The notes: a model not told the origin generated them from the sequence alone. DNA of 64,000 nt from JADJSS01 sp046329815 (GCA_046329815.1 JAXLTY010000002.1:744001-808000); one strand, 5' to 3'. Shown: positions 34,573 through 44,578, counted from the first letter of the stretch. Numbers and translations are program-made.

Positions 34573-35202
34573 ATGAAAAAGCAAAAAGCTATTTTAAACC
34601 TCAGCAGAAAAAGCGTTACTGAGGTAGTTACTAAAGGTGGCAGCATCATTCTTAAAATGACAGGCAATGCCACTTTTCCGACACCGATGCCTGAGCTAAA
34701 TTCCATTCAGCTTCAGATTGATGTGGTGAACAGTAAGCTCGCTGAACAGAAAGAGGCGTTTAAAACGTATCAGCAAAAGACAGTAGAACTCGAAAATGAA
34801 AAAGACAACTTAATAGGTCTCTTAGAATTATTAGGAAATTATGTAAACAAAAATGCAGATGGCGATGTTGCCAAAATTTTAAGCGCCGGTTATGATGTGA
34901 AGAAAGCATCGACACCTGCCGGCTTATTGCCTTCACCGCTGAATGTGCTGGCAAAAGAGGGTGCTAACAGCGGCGATATTGTAGTGAGCTGGAAATCGAT
35001 GAAAGGCGCTAAAAGTTATCTTGTAGATATGACTTATGATGTTTCGGATGAAGAGCAATGGACATTTCAGGCAGCGGTTGTAAAAGCAAAATGTTTTATT
35101 TCAGGTATTGACAGCGGCACGCGCGTCTGGGTTCGTGTATCGGCAGTGAACAGCGCCGGACAAGGCGCCTACAGCGATCCGGCTACTAAGGTTGCTCCTT
35201 AG
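34573..35202 (+). CDS. Fibronectin type III domain protein
   Basis: 209 residues without a signal peptide. The N-terminal part (KAILNLSRKSVTEVVTKGGS) is followed by a coiled coil (about 40-80, LQIDVVNSKLAEQKEAFKTY). The C-terminal FnIII domain (about 118-209) reads SGDIVVSWKSMKGAKSYLVD, then SGIDSGTRVWVRVSAVNSAG and QGAYSDPATKVAP. This small coiled-coil plus FnIII architecture is common in Bacteroidota, often next to repeats, and its role is unknown. A strong terminator follows. It is downstream of array C, as the unknown gene at 5947 is downstream of array A. Confidence 0.75.
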   Translation: MKKQKAILNLSRKSVTEVVTKGGSIILKMTGNATFPTPMPELNSIQLQIDVVNSKLAEQKEAFKTYQQKTVELENEKDNLIGLLELLGNYVNKNADGDVAKILSAGYDVKKASTPAGLLPSPLNVLAKEGANSGDIVVSWKSMKGAKSYLVDMTYDVSDEEQWTFQAAVVKAKCFISGIDSGTRVWVRVSAVNSAGQGAYSDPATKVAP

Positions 35203-35229
35203 TTTTTTACTCATAATAGTGTTTTTTTG

Positions 35230-35257
35230 TGCCGCGAAGTTTTCGCGGCATTTTTTT
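35230..35257 (+). terminator. Rho-independent terminator
   Basis: TGCCGCGAA and TTCGCGGCA pair around GTT (35230-35250), followed by seven T. It ends the FnIII gene. Confidence 0.9.
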
Positions 35258-35273
35258 GTTTTGCCTGCACATG

Positions 35274-36095
35274 TTATGATTTTCGCCAGTATGCACCTGT
35301 CCAGTCTATAATAGTGATTTCATCTGTAATCTTGTGTTGTTCTCTGTAATCCAGACAAGCCTGTTTGCATGCTTTAACCGCGCCCCAGTCGTCTATAATG
35401 ATGAAACCGCCTTTTGATAATTTCGGATACAGATTTACGAGACCATCCATAGTAGATTCATACATATCACCGTCAAGTCGTACAATAGATAACTTATCTA
35501 TCGGTGCTGATGGCAAGGTATCTTTAAACCATCCTTTTAAAAATCTGACATTGTCATCAAGCAAATCATACTTACTGAAATTATACTGCACTTTTTCCAA
35601 TGATACTGCCAACTCTTCATAAGTATGAAAAATATCACCTTTATCTTGCTTATACTTTTGTTCATCCGGTTTTGGCAATCCTTCAAACGAATCAGCCACC
35701 CAAACTTTTCTGTCCGTAATATTAAATGCTTTCATTAATGCTTTCATAAAAATAACAGCGCCACCACGCCAAACACCGGTTTCAATGAAATCGCCTTCAA
35801 TATTATCTTTAATCACTTCCCGGAAACAATATTCTATATTATCCAGCCGTTTCATTCCAATCATAGAATCGGCGTTTGCAGGCCAATCCTTTCCTTCCAG
35901 TCTTTTTTCAAGAGTTGACTGTGAGAATTTACAGATAGCCAGTTTATTTTTGCGGAATAGTTTATCCAATGCAATGGCAAATTTTAACTTCCAAGTATCG
36001 TTATTCTTATACAGCGGTTTGTATTCGGTATATCCAATTTTCTGATAGTCAATCAGTGTCTTTTTAATTAAGCCAATATATAAATCATTATTCAT
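35274..36095 (-). CDS. TylF/MycF-type O-methyltransferase
   Basis: The ATG at 36095 gives 273 residues. The fold is that of macrocin-type O-methyltransferases: IEGDFIETGVWRGGAVIFMK (SAM-binding loop), KVWVADSFEGLPKPD, LSIVRLDGDMYESTMDGL (metal-binding aspartates) and GGFIIIDDWGAVKACKQACL. The family methylates sugar hydroxyls of macrolides and also polysaccharides in other contexts. No polyketide or glycosyltransferase gene is near, so the substrate may be an envelope glycan. An extension to 36215 is AT-rich, non-family sequence. It follows the FnIII terminator convergently. Confidence 0.85.
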   Translation of the reverse strand: MNNDLYIGLIKKTLIDYQKIGYTEYKPLYKNNDTWKLKFAIALDKLFRKNKLAICKFSQSTLEKRLEGKDWPANADSMIGMKRLDNIEYCFREVIKDNIEGDFIETGVWRGGAVIFMKALMKAFNITDRKVWVADSFEGLPKPDEQKYKQDKGDIFHTYEELAVSLEKVQYNFSKYDLLDDNVRFLKGWFKDTLPSAPIDKLSIVRLDGDMYESTMDGLVNLYPKLSKGGFIIIDDWGAVKACKQACLDYREQHKITDEITIIDWTGAYWRKS

Positions 36096-36224
36096 AAATA
36101 TACTTTTATGCAAAGTATATCTATCTGTTTTTAGAAAAAAATACAAATTAGTTGACTTGTAGGAAGTAATTAGAATAATCAATAGCGTATATAACTGTAA
36201 ATAAGTGAGATACATCTACATGTG

Positions 36225-37547
36225 TTACTGTAATGCTTTCTTGTACGTTGCCAGACAACGCTCACGAGCAAAGGTATGTTCTACAATTGGCGTCGGATAA
36301 TCTAATGAATCTAGTTCAGGAATCCATTGGCGAATGTATTTTAAGTCTTTGTCGAACTTTTCTGTTTGTAGTTTCGGATTAAACACCCTGAAGTAAGGTG
36401 CAGCATCAACGCCTGTTCCGGCTGCCCATTGCCAGCCGCCGTTGTTGGATGCGAGTTCATAGTCTAATAGTTTTTCAGCAAAGTATGCCTCGCCTTTTCG
36501 CCAGTCAATTAATAAATGCTTGGTTAAAAAAGATGCAACAATCATGCGCACACGATTGTGCATAAATCCGGTTGCATTGAGTTCGCGTATGCCTGCATCT
36601 ACTATAGGATAACCGGTCTTGCCTTCGCACCAAAGCTGAAATTCTTTTTCATTATTGCGCCAGTGTATCTTATCGTATTGCGGTTTAAATGATTCCTTTA
36701 CTACTTGCGGAAAATGATAGAGTATCTGCATATAAAATTCGCGCCAGATGAGTTCATTCAGGTATTTATCGGCTTTCGCTTTTAAACATTGCTGCACTAA
36801 TTTGCGAATTGAAATAGTTCCGAAACGCAAATGCAAACCTAAACGAGAAGTGCCTAAAATGCTTGGAATGTCACGCGTTTCTTCGTAATGCTGAATAAAA
36901 TTATCGTTGGTTGTTTTTTCAGGAAACGAGAAATCGTCTTCCGTAAAACCCATTTTCTCTAATGTGATAAGCGCTTGTTTCTTTTGTGTTTTGAAAAAGT
37001 GTTTGAAGTATTTTTTCGTCGGGTAAGATTTTATATAAAAGTCATTCAATGTGGCTTTCCACTTTTTAGAATAAGGCGTATAAACCGTATATGGCAAACC
37101 ATCGTCTTTGGTGACTTCACTCTTTTCAAAAATAACCTGGTCTTTGTAGGTAGAAAACTCAATACTGTTTTTATGCAGCAGCATTTTTATTTTCTCATCG
37201 CGCTGATTGGCATACGGTTCATAGTCATGATTGGTGAATACCTGTTTGATGGAATAAGTTTCAATCAGCTCCTGAAATACATCGATTGGTTTACTGTAAA
37301 ATACCAGCAAATCAGAACCGAGTTCCTGCAATTCCTTTTTCAGTCGTTCAATTTCCTGATGTATAAAGACTACTCGCCTGTCTAATGTCAGTTCATCATT
37401 TTTATGTTTTAAGTCATCTAAGATTTCCGTATCAAAAATAAATATCGGCAGCACATTGTTACCTGATCTCAACGCATGATACAAAGAAGCATTATCATCT
37501 AGTCGAAGGTCGCGGCGAAACCAGTGAACGGACAAGTCGTAAGTCAT
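36225..37547 (-). CDS. phrB: Deoxyribodipyrimidine photolyase (class I)
   Basis: Repairs UV-induced cyclobutane pyrimidine dimers using blue light and FAD. About 440 residues. The N-terminal antenna domain opens LSVHWFRRDLRLDDNASLYH. The FAD-binding C-terminal half has LIWREFYMQILYHFPQV, the W-rich GKTGYPIVDAGIRELNATGF, MHNRVRMIVASFLTKHLLID and ASNNGGWQWAAGTGVDAAPY. Start at 37547 (MTYDLSVHWF) fits the family; ATG at 37568 adds residues encoded by a microrepeat (GTCGTGAGTCGTGAGG). It starts 31 bp (10 bp for the longer form) after the class IV aminotransferase gene. Confidence 0.93.
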   Translation of the reverse strand: MTYDLSVHWFRRDLRLDDNASLYHALRSGNNVLPIFIFDTEILDDLKHKNDELTLDRRVVFIHQEIERLKKELQELGSDLLVFYSKPIDVFQELIETYSIKQVFTNHDYEPYANQRDEKIKMLLHKNSIEFSTYKDQVIFEKSEVTKDDGLPYTVYTPYSKKWKATLNDFYIKSYPTKKYFKHFFKTQKKQALITLEKMGFTEDDFSFPEKTTNDNFIQHYEETRDIPSILGTSRLGLHLRFGTISIRKLVQQCLKAKADKYLNELIWREFYMQILYHFPQVVKESFKPQYDKIHWRNNEKEFQLWCEGKTGYPIVDAGIRELNATGFMHNRVRMIVASFLTKHLLIDWRKGEAYFAEKLLDYELASNNGGWQWAAGTGVDAAPYFRVFNPKLQTEKFDKDLKYIRQWIPELDSLDYPTPIVEHTFARERCLATYKKALQ

Positions 37548-37577
37548 AAGTCGTGAGTCGTGAGGCATGAATAAATT

Positions 37578-38357
37578 CTAAACCAAATGCTCGCCGAAAT
37601 GTTCAAAGACGACGACTTTAAATTCTTCAAACACTTTCTTCGTATAAGTATTTGAAAATCTTTTTTCATCTAAGTATTCTATCCAGCGAATACCGCGAAT
37701 AGCATTGGTAAAAAAGATCTCGTCAGCATTGTAGATTTCTTCGATGGAAATGGTTTTCTCTATAATTTTAACATTTGGCAATCTTGTCAATAATAACTCG
37801 CGCAAAACACCGGCAACCGGCGCATCTTCCAATCGCGGTGTATAAACGGTTCCCTCTTTCACGATGAATACATTATAAATAGAAGCATCGGCTATGGTGT
37901 TGTTTTCATTTAGCACCAATGCATCATCAAAGCCATTTTCCGATGCATATTCCATTGCTTTGTTATAGATATTTCTTTCGGTATGTTTGACATTCGCGAA
38001 CGCATCGATCATCTTTTTATGTTTTGGCAACAATGTTATTTTCAAACCGACATCATTTAAAAAATAAACAGGATTATCTAATGGTTTCAAGGTGCAGTTC
38101 CATTTCAGCGGCGAAATATCAGGCATGTATTCGTGCGCACGGTTCTTTTGTACTTCAATGCGCAGGCGAAAATTCTTTAAACCATGTTCGATACATTCAT
38201 ATTTCAGCAATCGTAAAATGCGGTCTTCTACTTTGAATTCCGTTTCGTTTACTTTGAGTAATTGTAAACCTTTAAACAGTCGTTTTACATGCAGGTTCCT
38301 GAACACCAATCGTCCGTTGACTACTTTTATTGTTTCTATTAAACCCAGTTCCTGCAT
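37578..38357 (-). CDS. Class IV PLP aminotransferase (PabC/IlvE-like)
   Basis: 259 residues of the branched-chain aminotransferase/ADC-lyase fold. GLIETIKVVNGRLVFRNLHV at the N-terminus is the usual strand pair. The PLP lysine is likely in FANVKHTERNIYNKAMEYAS. ALVLNENNTIADASIYNVFI corresponds to the E-N cofactor motif, and the C-terminus has EIFFTNAIRGIRWIEYLD. The length and the E-x-x-x-x-N motif suggest 4-amino-4-deoxychorismate lyase (folate synthesis) but a D-amino acid aminotransferase cannot be excluded. It is upstream of the photolyase on the same strand; photolyase antennae can use folate. Confidence 0.75.
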   Translation of the reverse strand: MQELGLIETIKVVNGRLVFRNLHVKRLFKGLQLLKVNETEFKVEDRILRLLKYECIEHGLKNFRLRIEVQKNRAHEYMPDISPLKWNCTLKPLDNPVYFLNDVGLKITLLPKHKKMIDAFANVKHTERNIYNKAMEYASENGFDDALVLNENNTIADASIYNVFIVKEGTVYTPRLEDAPVAGVLRELLLTRLPNVKIIEKTISIEEIYNADEIFFTNAIRGIRWIEYLDEKRFSNTYTKKVFEEFKVVVFEHFGEHLV

Positions 38358-38386
38358 GCGTTAACTCTTATTCGTTTGTGATCTGT

Positions 38387-39307
38387 TCAATGAAATAATG
38401 CTATCGTAAAATACATAATTAAAAAATAAACCAGCATACTACCGTCATACACTACTTTAATGATCCACTTTTTTGCGCTGGCTGATTTGTAGAATGTAAA
38501 GACCTGCAATAGAATCAGCAATACCCAAATTAAAATAATGGTTGCTTCCGGTAAGTATTTGTTTGGTGAATGGTTCCAATTAATTAAGGCAAAAAGAAAC
38601 AGCATAATAAATGAATATACAATTCCTAAAACCAAACAAATGACTTTAGATACTTTAACGCCGAAGAAAACAGGAATCGTTTTTACGTTAGATGCTTTGT
38701 CAGATGCTTCATCGTTGATATCAAACGGCAGCGTGATGAATAAGATAAAGATAAACTGTGCGACAAAAAGTATCCAGACATCTCTGCGTTCGTGTAAATT
38801 TATATTCGCTTCCAATGCAGGCAATACTACTGATGTTGCCGACCAGACAAATGAAATCAGAAATAATTTTACAAACGGCACATCGCGCAAACGTGTAGTA
38901 ATTCCGAATGGTTTGAGAAACGGAACAGGATACAATACAGAAATCAAACCGACAACACACAATACGATGATTGTTTTCCATTGAAGGAAAAACATCAACA
39001 CAACCGCTAAAATTCCGGATGCATAAATAGTAAACTCATTGAGTTTCGGATATTTTTCAAACCATTGTACAACCAATTCGTCTTTGTTGGTGTACATGCC
39101 TTTTTTAAAATAAATCCATCTTGATATCTGGTAAACAAACCAGGTAGAAAAGAAAACCTGTAATGATAACAAGATAAAATGAGCTGATTGAAAATCCAAC
39201 AACAATATTGTTGACCAAAGAAATGCGACTGCTGCAAAGGCAATGAATAAGTTTGTTTCAATTAATATTTTTGTAAAACGAAGCATTTCTATGTGTAAAT
39301 TAATCAT
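38387..39307 (-). CDS. UbiA-like prenyltransferase-superfamily membrane protein
   Basis: A 306-residue protein with eight or nine membrane segments. The second aspartate motif of UbiA proteins is visible as LPFDINDEASDKASNVKTIP with VFFGVKVSK. The first (NDxxDxxxD) is replaced by QISRWIYFKKGMY, so classical Mg-prenyl-diphosphate binding looks lost. It may be a diverged enzyme or a structural relative of unknown role. It is followed by the aminotransferase gene 29 bp downstream on the minus strand. Confidence 0.6.
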   Translation of the reverse strand: MINLHIEMLRFTKILIETNLFIAFAAVAFLWSTILLLDFQSAHFILLSLQVFFSTWFVYQISRWIYFKKGMYTNKDELVVQWFEKYPKLNEFTIYASGILAVVLMFFLQWKTIIVLCVVGLISVLYPVPFLKPFGITTRLRDVPFVKLFLISFVWSATSVVLPALEANINLHERRDVWILFVAQFIFILFITLPFDINDEASDKASNVKTIPVFFGVKVSKVICLVLGIVYSFIMLFLFALINWNHSPNKYLPEATIILIWVLLILLQVFTFYKSASAKKWIIKVVYDGSMLVYFLIMYFTIALFH

Positions 39308-39371
39308 TTTGACACATAAAATGTTCTTTGTAAAATTTAGAAACTATTAATTTATGTAAATAAAACGGATA

Positions 39372-39977
39372 CTATTTCACTTCGCATTTCACCAGTGCTT
39401 TATCATCGATAAAACCTTCCAACACATCACCTATCTGCACCGGACCAACGCCTTGTGGTGTGCCTGTATAAATAAGGTCGCCTTGCTGTAAGGTAAAAAA
39501 CTGAGAAATATAGCTTACAACATCATCGAAGGAAAAGATAAGCATTGTTGTATCGCCTTGCTGCACAGTTTCGCCATTCTTTTTTATGGAAAATGAAATC
39601 ACTTTATCGCGTTCCAATGGCACGAAATCACCAATGAATGCTGAGCCATCGAATCCTTTTGCAATTTCCCAAGGCCAGCCCTTTTTCTTTTGTTCTGCCT
39701 GAATATCACGCGCAGTAAAATCAAAACCTAACGTAAAAGAATCATAGTATTTATGTGCGAACTTTTTATCGATCTTCTTACCATTCTTGCAAACACGCAG
39801 AACGATCTCGCCTTCGTAATGTACATCTTTTGAAAAATCAGGATAATAAAACGGTTGCCCATTTTTTAGTAATGCAGTTGGCGGCTTCATGAATATTACC
39901 GGACTTTCAGGAAAATTAAAATGTTTCATTTCCGCAATATGTTCTCTGTAATTTAATCCGACGCAAAATATTTTCAT
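39372..39977 (-). CDS. Fumarylacetoacetate hydrolase-family protein
   Basis: 201 residues of the FAH fold (FAHD1/YcgM type). It opens MKIFCVGLNYREHIAEMKHF, then SPVIFMKPPTALL. The metal-binding triad is in VHYEGEIVLRV (E-x-E region) and FTARDIQAEQKKKGWPWEIA (Asp). LIYTGTPQGVGPVQIGDVLE is the conserved C-terminal lid. Members hydrolyse acylpyruvates or decarboxylate oxaloacetate with Mg2+. It is cytoplasmic and independent of its neighbours by spacing (40-60 bp). Confidence 0.88.
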   Translation of the reverse strand: MKIFCVGLNYREHIAEMKHFNFPESPVIFMKPPTALLKNGQPFYYPDFSKDVHYEGEIVLRVCKNGKKIDKKFAHKYYDSFTLGFDFTARDIQAEQKKKGWPWEIAKGFDGSAFIGDFVPLERDKVISFSIKKNGETVQQGDTTMLIFSFDDVVSYISQFFTLQQGDLIYTGTPQGVGPVQIGDVLEGFIDDKALVKCEVK

Positions 39978-40018
39978 GTGTTGAATTGATTGTAATTAGT
40001 AATTGTTATTAAGGTGTT

Positions 40019-40585
40019 CTATTTATTATTAAAAGTACTCATGGTATTCATTAAACCGGCAGTGCAGAATGATTTTATGATCTCAACAGATGCCTGAATA
40101 CGTTCCTGTATCACTGCTTCCTGTTCAGGTTTCCATTTTCCTAAGACATAATCTACCTGTTTGCCTTTTGGAAAATCATTACCGATACCAAAACGCAATC
40201 GCGGATATTCAGATGTCTGCAATTCTTCCTGAATTGACTTCAAACCATTGTGTCCTGCGTCGCTGCCTTTGCCGCGCACACGCAATTGTCCGAACGGCAA
40301 TGCCAGTTCATCCACAACAACAAAGATATTTTCTACAGGAATCTTCAGTTCGTTCATCCAGTATTTTATGGCTTTACCGCTCAGGTTCATATATGTTGTC
40401 GGTTTGATGACATGCAGTTGTTTTCCTTTAAAAGTAGTTTTTCCGTAAGCTGCTAAACGTGCAATATCATACGAAAAATCCAGTTCTTTCGCCAACACAT
40501 CTACCACATCAAAACCTATGTTATGACGTGTGTGTTCATATTCTTTACCAATATTTCCGAGACCAATGATTAAATATTTCGACAT
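40019..40585 (-). CDS. pth: Peptidyl-tRNA hydrolase
   Basis: Recycles tRNA from peptidyl-tRNA that drops off ribosomes. 188 residues from MSKYLIIGLGNIGKEYEHTR (Asn in the active site), with HNIGFDVVDVLA (catalytic His), PTTYMNLSGKAIKYWMNELK, VVVDELALPFGQLRVRGKG and GSDAGHNGLKSIQEEL following in the family order. The ATG at 40585 matches the family N-terminus; ATG at 40612 adds nine atypical residues. It is on the minus strand upstream of the FAH-family gene. Confidence 0.95.
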   Translation of the reverse strand: MSKYLIIGLGNIGKEYEHTRHNIGFDVVDVLAKELDFSYDIARLAAYGKTTFKGKQLHVIKPTTYMNLSGKAIKYWMNELKIPVENIFVVVDELALPFGQLRVRGKGSDAGHNGLKSIQEELQTSEYPRLRFGIGNDFPKGKQVDYVLGKWKPEQEAVIQERIQASVEIIKSFCTAGLMNTMSTFNNK

Positions 40586-40650
40586 CTGTTTTAAATAAAA
40601 AGAGACCGGCAAATTGCCGATCTCAAAGCTATATAAATTTTTAAAAGTTT

Positions 40651-43600
40651 TTACTGCACAATAATATTTTGTGTTGTAATTCCTTCGCTGTTGGTTAATG
40701 TAATAAAATACATACCTTTCGCGATGGTGTCTAACGAGAATCGTTTTACGCTTTCGCCTTGTTGAACATTTAATTCGTCTTTTAGTATTTCCTGTCCTGT
40801 TACATTATACATTGACAATGCGTATTTAGCCGATTTAACAGCATTCACTCTGATCTCAAAGCTGCCGTTGTTTGGATTCGGATAGACAGTAAACTTAACG
40901 TCCAGTTTATTCGTTTTGATGCCTGTAGATAATGTAGCAGCAAACGCATTAGACAACGCTGATTCGCAGTTTGTAGCTGTTACAATTTTAACTGTGTATG
41001 AGTTGGTGATCGTGAATTTATAATTCGGAACTGTTGTTACAGCAACTAAATCGCCATTCATATACCATTGGTAAGAAGCGCCTGCAACAATTACGTTACT
41101 GAACAATGTATCATGGATTTGCGTGATAGTTGGTGTAGCAGGCAATGGCTCTACGGTCAAATTTAAATTAACAGTACTGTCGCACCCTAAAGATGTTTGC
41201 AAGGTTACTGTATGCAAACCTTGTTCTGTGAATGTTTGTCCGCCAACGGTTACACTTTCACCAGCGCAAACAGAGCTGTTTATGTCTGTTGTCTTAGTTG
41301 GATTTACCGTAAGCGTTAAGTTTACTGTACTGTCGCAACCTGAAGATGTTTGTAAAACAACAGTGTGCAAACCGTTAGTATTAAAGTTTTCACTGCCAAT
41401 AGTCACTGATTCGTTATCACAGATCGTTCTTTCCAAATTCGTTGTTTTGGTTGGATTTACTGTTAATGTCAAATTCACTGTACTGTCACAACCTAATGAT
41501 GTTTGTAAGGTTACCGTATGTAAACCTTCTGTATTGAACGATTGACCGCCAACGGTTACGCTTTGTCCCTGACAAACTGTTTGTGTAAGATTAGTTGTTT
41601 TCGTTGGGTTTACGGTCAACGTCAAATTCACTGTACTGTCGCAGCCTTTTGATGTTTGTAATACTACAGTATGCAAACCTGCTGTGTTGAATGTTTGTGT
41701 GCCTATTGTTACACTTTGTCCCTGGCAAACTGTTTGTGCGATATCCGTTGTTTTCGTTGGATTCACCACTACTAAAACTGAATCTTTTTTAACACAACCT
41801 AAATTGGTTACTGTTATTGAATAGTAAGTGCTTACTAAAGGCGCAACTGTGGTTGTTGTCGTTTGAGCACCATTGCTCCATTGGCAAGTAGCGCCCGGAA
41901 TATAATTAGCAGTCAGCGCAATTGAATCGCCTGCGCAAATTACAGGATTTGCCGGTGTGAAGACGATCACAGGCATTGCATTTACCGTAATTGATTTAGT
42001 AAATGCAGCACTTGCTACACCAGATTTATAGGCAACGATACTAACTGTATAAGTACCTGCTGTTGCAAATACAGATGTAACTGTTGTTGATGAAGCAGAA
42101 GTAGCAGGCGTACCGCCATTGATTGTCCAGCGTACTGAATCCACCGGTCCAGTTGATGTGTTGGTAAATGTAATCAATGAGCCTTCGCAGATAACAGAAT
42201 CACTTGCTGTGAATTTAGAAACTACCGCAGGAATTCCCTGATTGATTTTTATCCAACCATTATTTAAATCGAAAAATACATTTCTGTGCCCTTTTACTTT
42301 AATACGCGCTGAAGCGTTTGCTGTTACTACATCCGGAATCAAAACATCCTGAGAACCATCGTTTGTTACATTTGACGCTAATAAATATGGAAACGTTCTT
42401 GCGCTGTCTAATGACAGATAGATATCTACATTTGCGCATGAAATCGGTGACGCTGTTGTGTTCGCAACGTCCCAAGTAATGGTTTGTGTCGTATTTCCGT
42501 TAAACGATGAAAGTGTCGGGAAACTGTTTACACGAAATAACGTTGGTGTAACAATAGATTTTAATGTAAGATTATCATTCGGTGCGTTGAATGCTCCATA
42601 ACCATTATCATTATCACGCACTGTACATCTGAATTTTATATCACGCGCTACTTCAGGCAATACTTCACCTTTATATTTAATAGAATTGTTGATCAAGCTA
42701 TCCCAAACAGGAAACACACGTGTTGCTGACGGCGTAGGATTGAAAGAACGGAATAACGGAGCTGTTGTGTTGTTGGTTGCATTCCAGTTTCCGCCAGGTC
42801 CAAGATCATATTCTTCCCAGCAGTATCTAAGCGGCTGCCCGGTAGGATCTGTCGCAGATGCAGTCAGCTCAAAACTGGTTTTATATGGAATATAAAAAGT
42901 CGCCAGGTAACTGCTTACTGTTGGCGGTGTATTCGTATTTGCAGGAATAACAGCACAAGAAGTTGATGTAATATACGTGTACATTTCATCTAAACTTTTT
43001 CTGTGGAAATAATCATCTGAATGCAAAGCAATATCATTCGCGTCGCAGATACCTGCATAACCCATAATAGTAGTAGCGCTGCCCGGCTCATACGCAGCAG
43101 ATGCTTCCCTGTTGCCGCCACCACATGCTCCGGTAGTTGCATTGAATGTATGATTACCGCCAAACTGGTGTCCCATTTCGTGTGCTACATAATCAATATC
43201 GAAACCATCGCCGGTTGGTGCATCAGAACCTGTTACACCATTGGCTTTTTCGCCTGTAACACAAACAACACCTAAACCGGCAACACCGCCACCACCAGTA
43301 CTGAATACATGTCCAATATCGTAATTTGCATTACCTATACGCGCATCGCAAACGGTTTGGTTTTGACTTAACATCGCACCGCCATTATTATTAGAAAAGT
43401 TATCGCTGGTAATAAAAATCAAGGTATCGTTGTTAGCTACCAAGTTCATGTGAATCGATAAATCTTTTTCGTACACACCGTTTACACGATTTACAGAAGT
43501 TACCATAGCACTTAATACCAACGGTTTGGTTGGTGTTGGTCCGGCTACTGCTGCTGAATATTCTATAGTACATGCCAATGCTAATCTGAAGATACGGCGT

Positions 43601-44223
43601 TTACCATCTTGTACCACTAAGTTATCTGTACCACTTGTTGTAGTGCTGTTTCCTAGTAATGATGATGGATTGTTTGCCGCCTGCTGTGCCAGTTTTTCTG
43701 TCATGGTAATTGTCTGACAAGGAGCGCTTTGTGCAGTAGAACGATAGTATCCTTTTTTGTTGTAGCAATTGTAATAACCTGTATTTTTATTAGAATACGG
43801 ATCAACAAAATAAACACCTTCTTTAGCGAACACCATGGCATGGAAACCAAATTCAGTGTAATCTAATTTAGCGGTTACCGATGCATCTTCTACCGAAATC
43901 GCCTGGTATGTTTTTATCATCGGATATTTTGCCGCCAAAGCAGGTTCCATGCAAGTGCGTTCAAACACTTTGAAATCTTTAACAGCACCGTCCGGTGTCG
44001 GTAATGACATAATGATGAAACGACCGCTTTCTTCGGTTGGAATAGATGGCTGCAATTGTCTGAACGTTGCATCGTCTAACTGTATCAGTGAAAACGTTTG
44101 CGGAATGATCTTTCGCTCGCCGGCGATCTGAATATTCTTGTTGGTTACTTTGTGCCAAAGCGAGTTGCCTGCAAAAGTGTTAAGCATCGTTATGCTTAAG
44201 AAAACGGATAAAAAGTATTTCAT
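40651..44223 (-). CDS. Secreted reprolysin-like metalloprotease with adhesin repeats and T9SS domain
   Basis: A 1190-residue extracellular zinc protease. A signal peptide (MKYFLSVFLSITMLNTFAG) is followed by a propeptide and a catalytic domain with HEMGHQFGGNHTF (zinc motif HExxHxxGxxH, about residue 348). A beta-rich region follows, then a PKD-like domain (about 690-765, CEGSLITFTNTSTG and AGTYTVSIVAY). Next come four near-identical repeats of about 52 residues, each with TVCQGQSVT-type start, LHTV-LQTS-GCDSTVNLTL and TVNPTKTT linkers. The last 80 residues are a T9SS sorting domain (VYPNPNNGSFEIRV to the end). It is probably exported across the outer membrane and attached to the surface. Confidence 0.9.
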   Translation of the reverse strand: MKYFLSVFLSITMLNTFAGNSLWHKVTNKNIQIAGERKIIPQTFSLIQLDDATFRQLQPSIPTEESGRFIIMSLPTPDGAVKDFKVFERTCMEPALAAKYPMIKTYQAISVEDASVTAKLDYTEFGFHAMVFAKEGVYFVDPYSNKNTGYYNCYNKKGYYRSTAQSAPCQTITMTEKLAQQAANNPSSLLGNSTTTSGTDNLVVQDGKRRIFRLALACTIEYSAAVAGPTPTKPLVLSAMVTSVNRVNGVYEKDLSIHMNLVANNDTLIFITSDNFSNNNGGAMLSQNQTVCDARIGNANYDIGHVFSTGGGGVAGLGVVCVTGEKANGVTGSDAPTGDGFDIDYVAHEMGHQFGGNHTFNATTGACGGGNREASAAYEPGSATTIMGYAGICDANDIALHSDDYFHRKSLDEMYTYITSTSCAVIPANTNTPPTVSSYLATFYIPYKTSFELTASATDPTGQPLRYCWEEYDLGPGGNWNATNNTTAPLFRSFNPTPSATRVFPVWDSLINNSIKYKGEVLPEVARDIKFRCTVRDNDNGYGAFNAPNDNLTLKSIVTPTLFRVNSFPTLSSFNGNTTQTITWDVANTTASPISCANVDIYLSLDSARTFPYLLASNVTNDGSQDVLIPDVVTANASARIKVKGHRNVFFDLNNGWIKINQGIPAVVSKFTASDSVICEGSLITFTNTSTGPVDSVRWTINGGTPATSASSTTVTSVFATAGTYTVSIVAYKSGVASAAFTKSITVNAMPVIVFTPANPVICAGDSIALTANYIPGATCQWSNGAQTTTTTVAPLVSTYYSITVTNLGCVKKDSVLVVVNPTKTTDIAQTVCQGQSVTIGTQTFNTAGLHTVVLQTSKGCDSTVNLTLTVNPTKTTNLTQTVCQGQSVTVGGQSFNTEGLHTVTLQTSLGCDSTVNLTLTVNPTKTTNLERTICDNESVTIGSENFNTNGLHTVVLQTSSGCDSTVNLTLTVNPTKTTDINSSVCAGESVTVGGQTFTEQGLHTVTLQTSLGCDSTVNLNLTVEPLPATPTITQIHDTLFSNVIVAGASYQWYMNGDLVAVTTVPNYKFTITNSYTVKIVTATNCESALSNAFAATLSTGIKTNKLDVKFTVYPNPNNGSFEIRVNAVKSAKYALSMYNVTGQEILKDELNVQQGESVKRFSLDTIAKGMYFITLTNSEGITTQNIIVQ

Positions 44224-44578
44224 TTTTTAGTAATGTGTTTACGAATTTGAAGTAACAAATATACCGAATGCTATTGAAAACTCTACATGCATTCATCAAT
44301 AAGTGTTTATAACTAATCGTTTTAACAAATAAAAGCGGATTTGAATGAAAAAAGCTGCTCAAACCTTTCATTTTTGGTACTTATTTCGAGTTAATCTGTT
44401 TAAAATCAAACTGATAAGCCCATAAAATTCTTCTACAATACAGCAGCAGACATTCAATTTATTTAGGCGATGTTGTATAATAATGTTGTTTAATCTTTGC
44501 AAATCTAGAGGAAGGTAATCTAAATTTGGTTATTACATAGGAATAAACTGTTTATAGATATAGTTACACCTAAAACCC

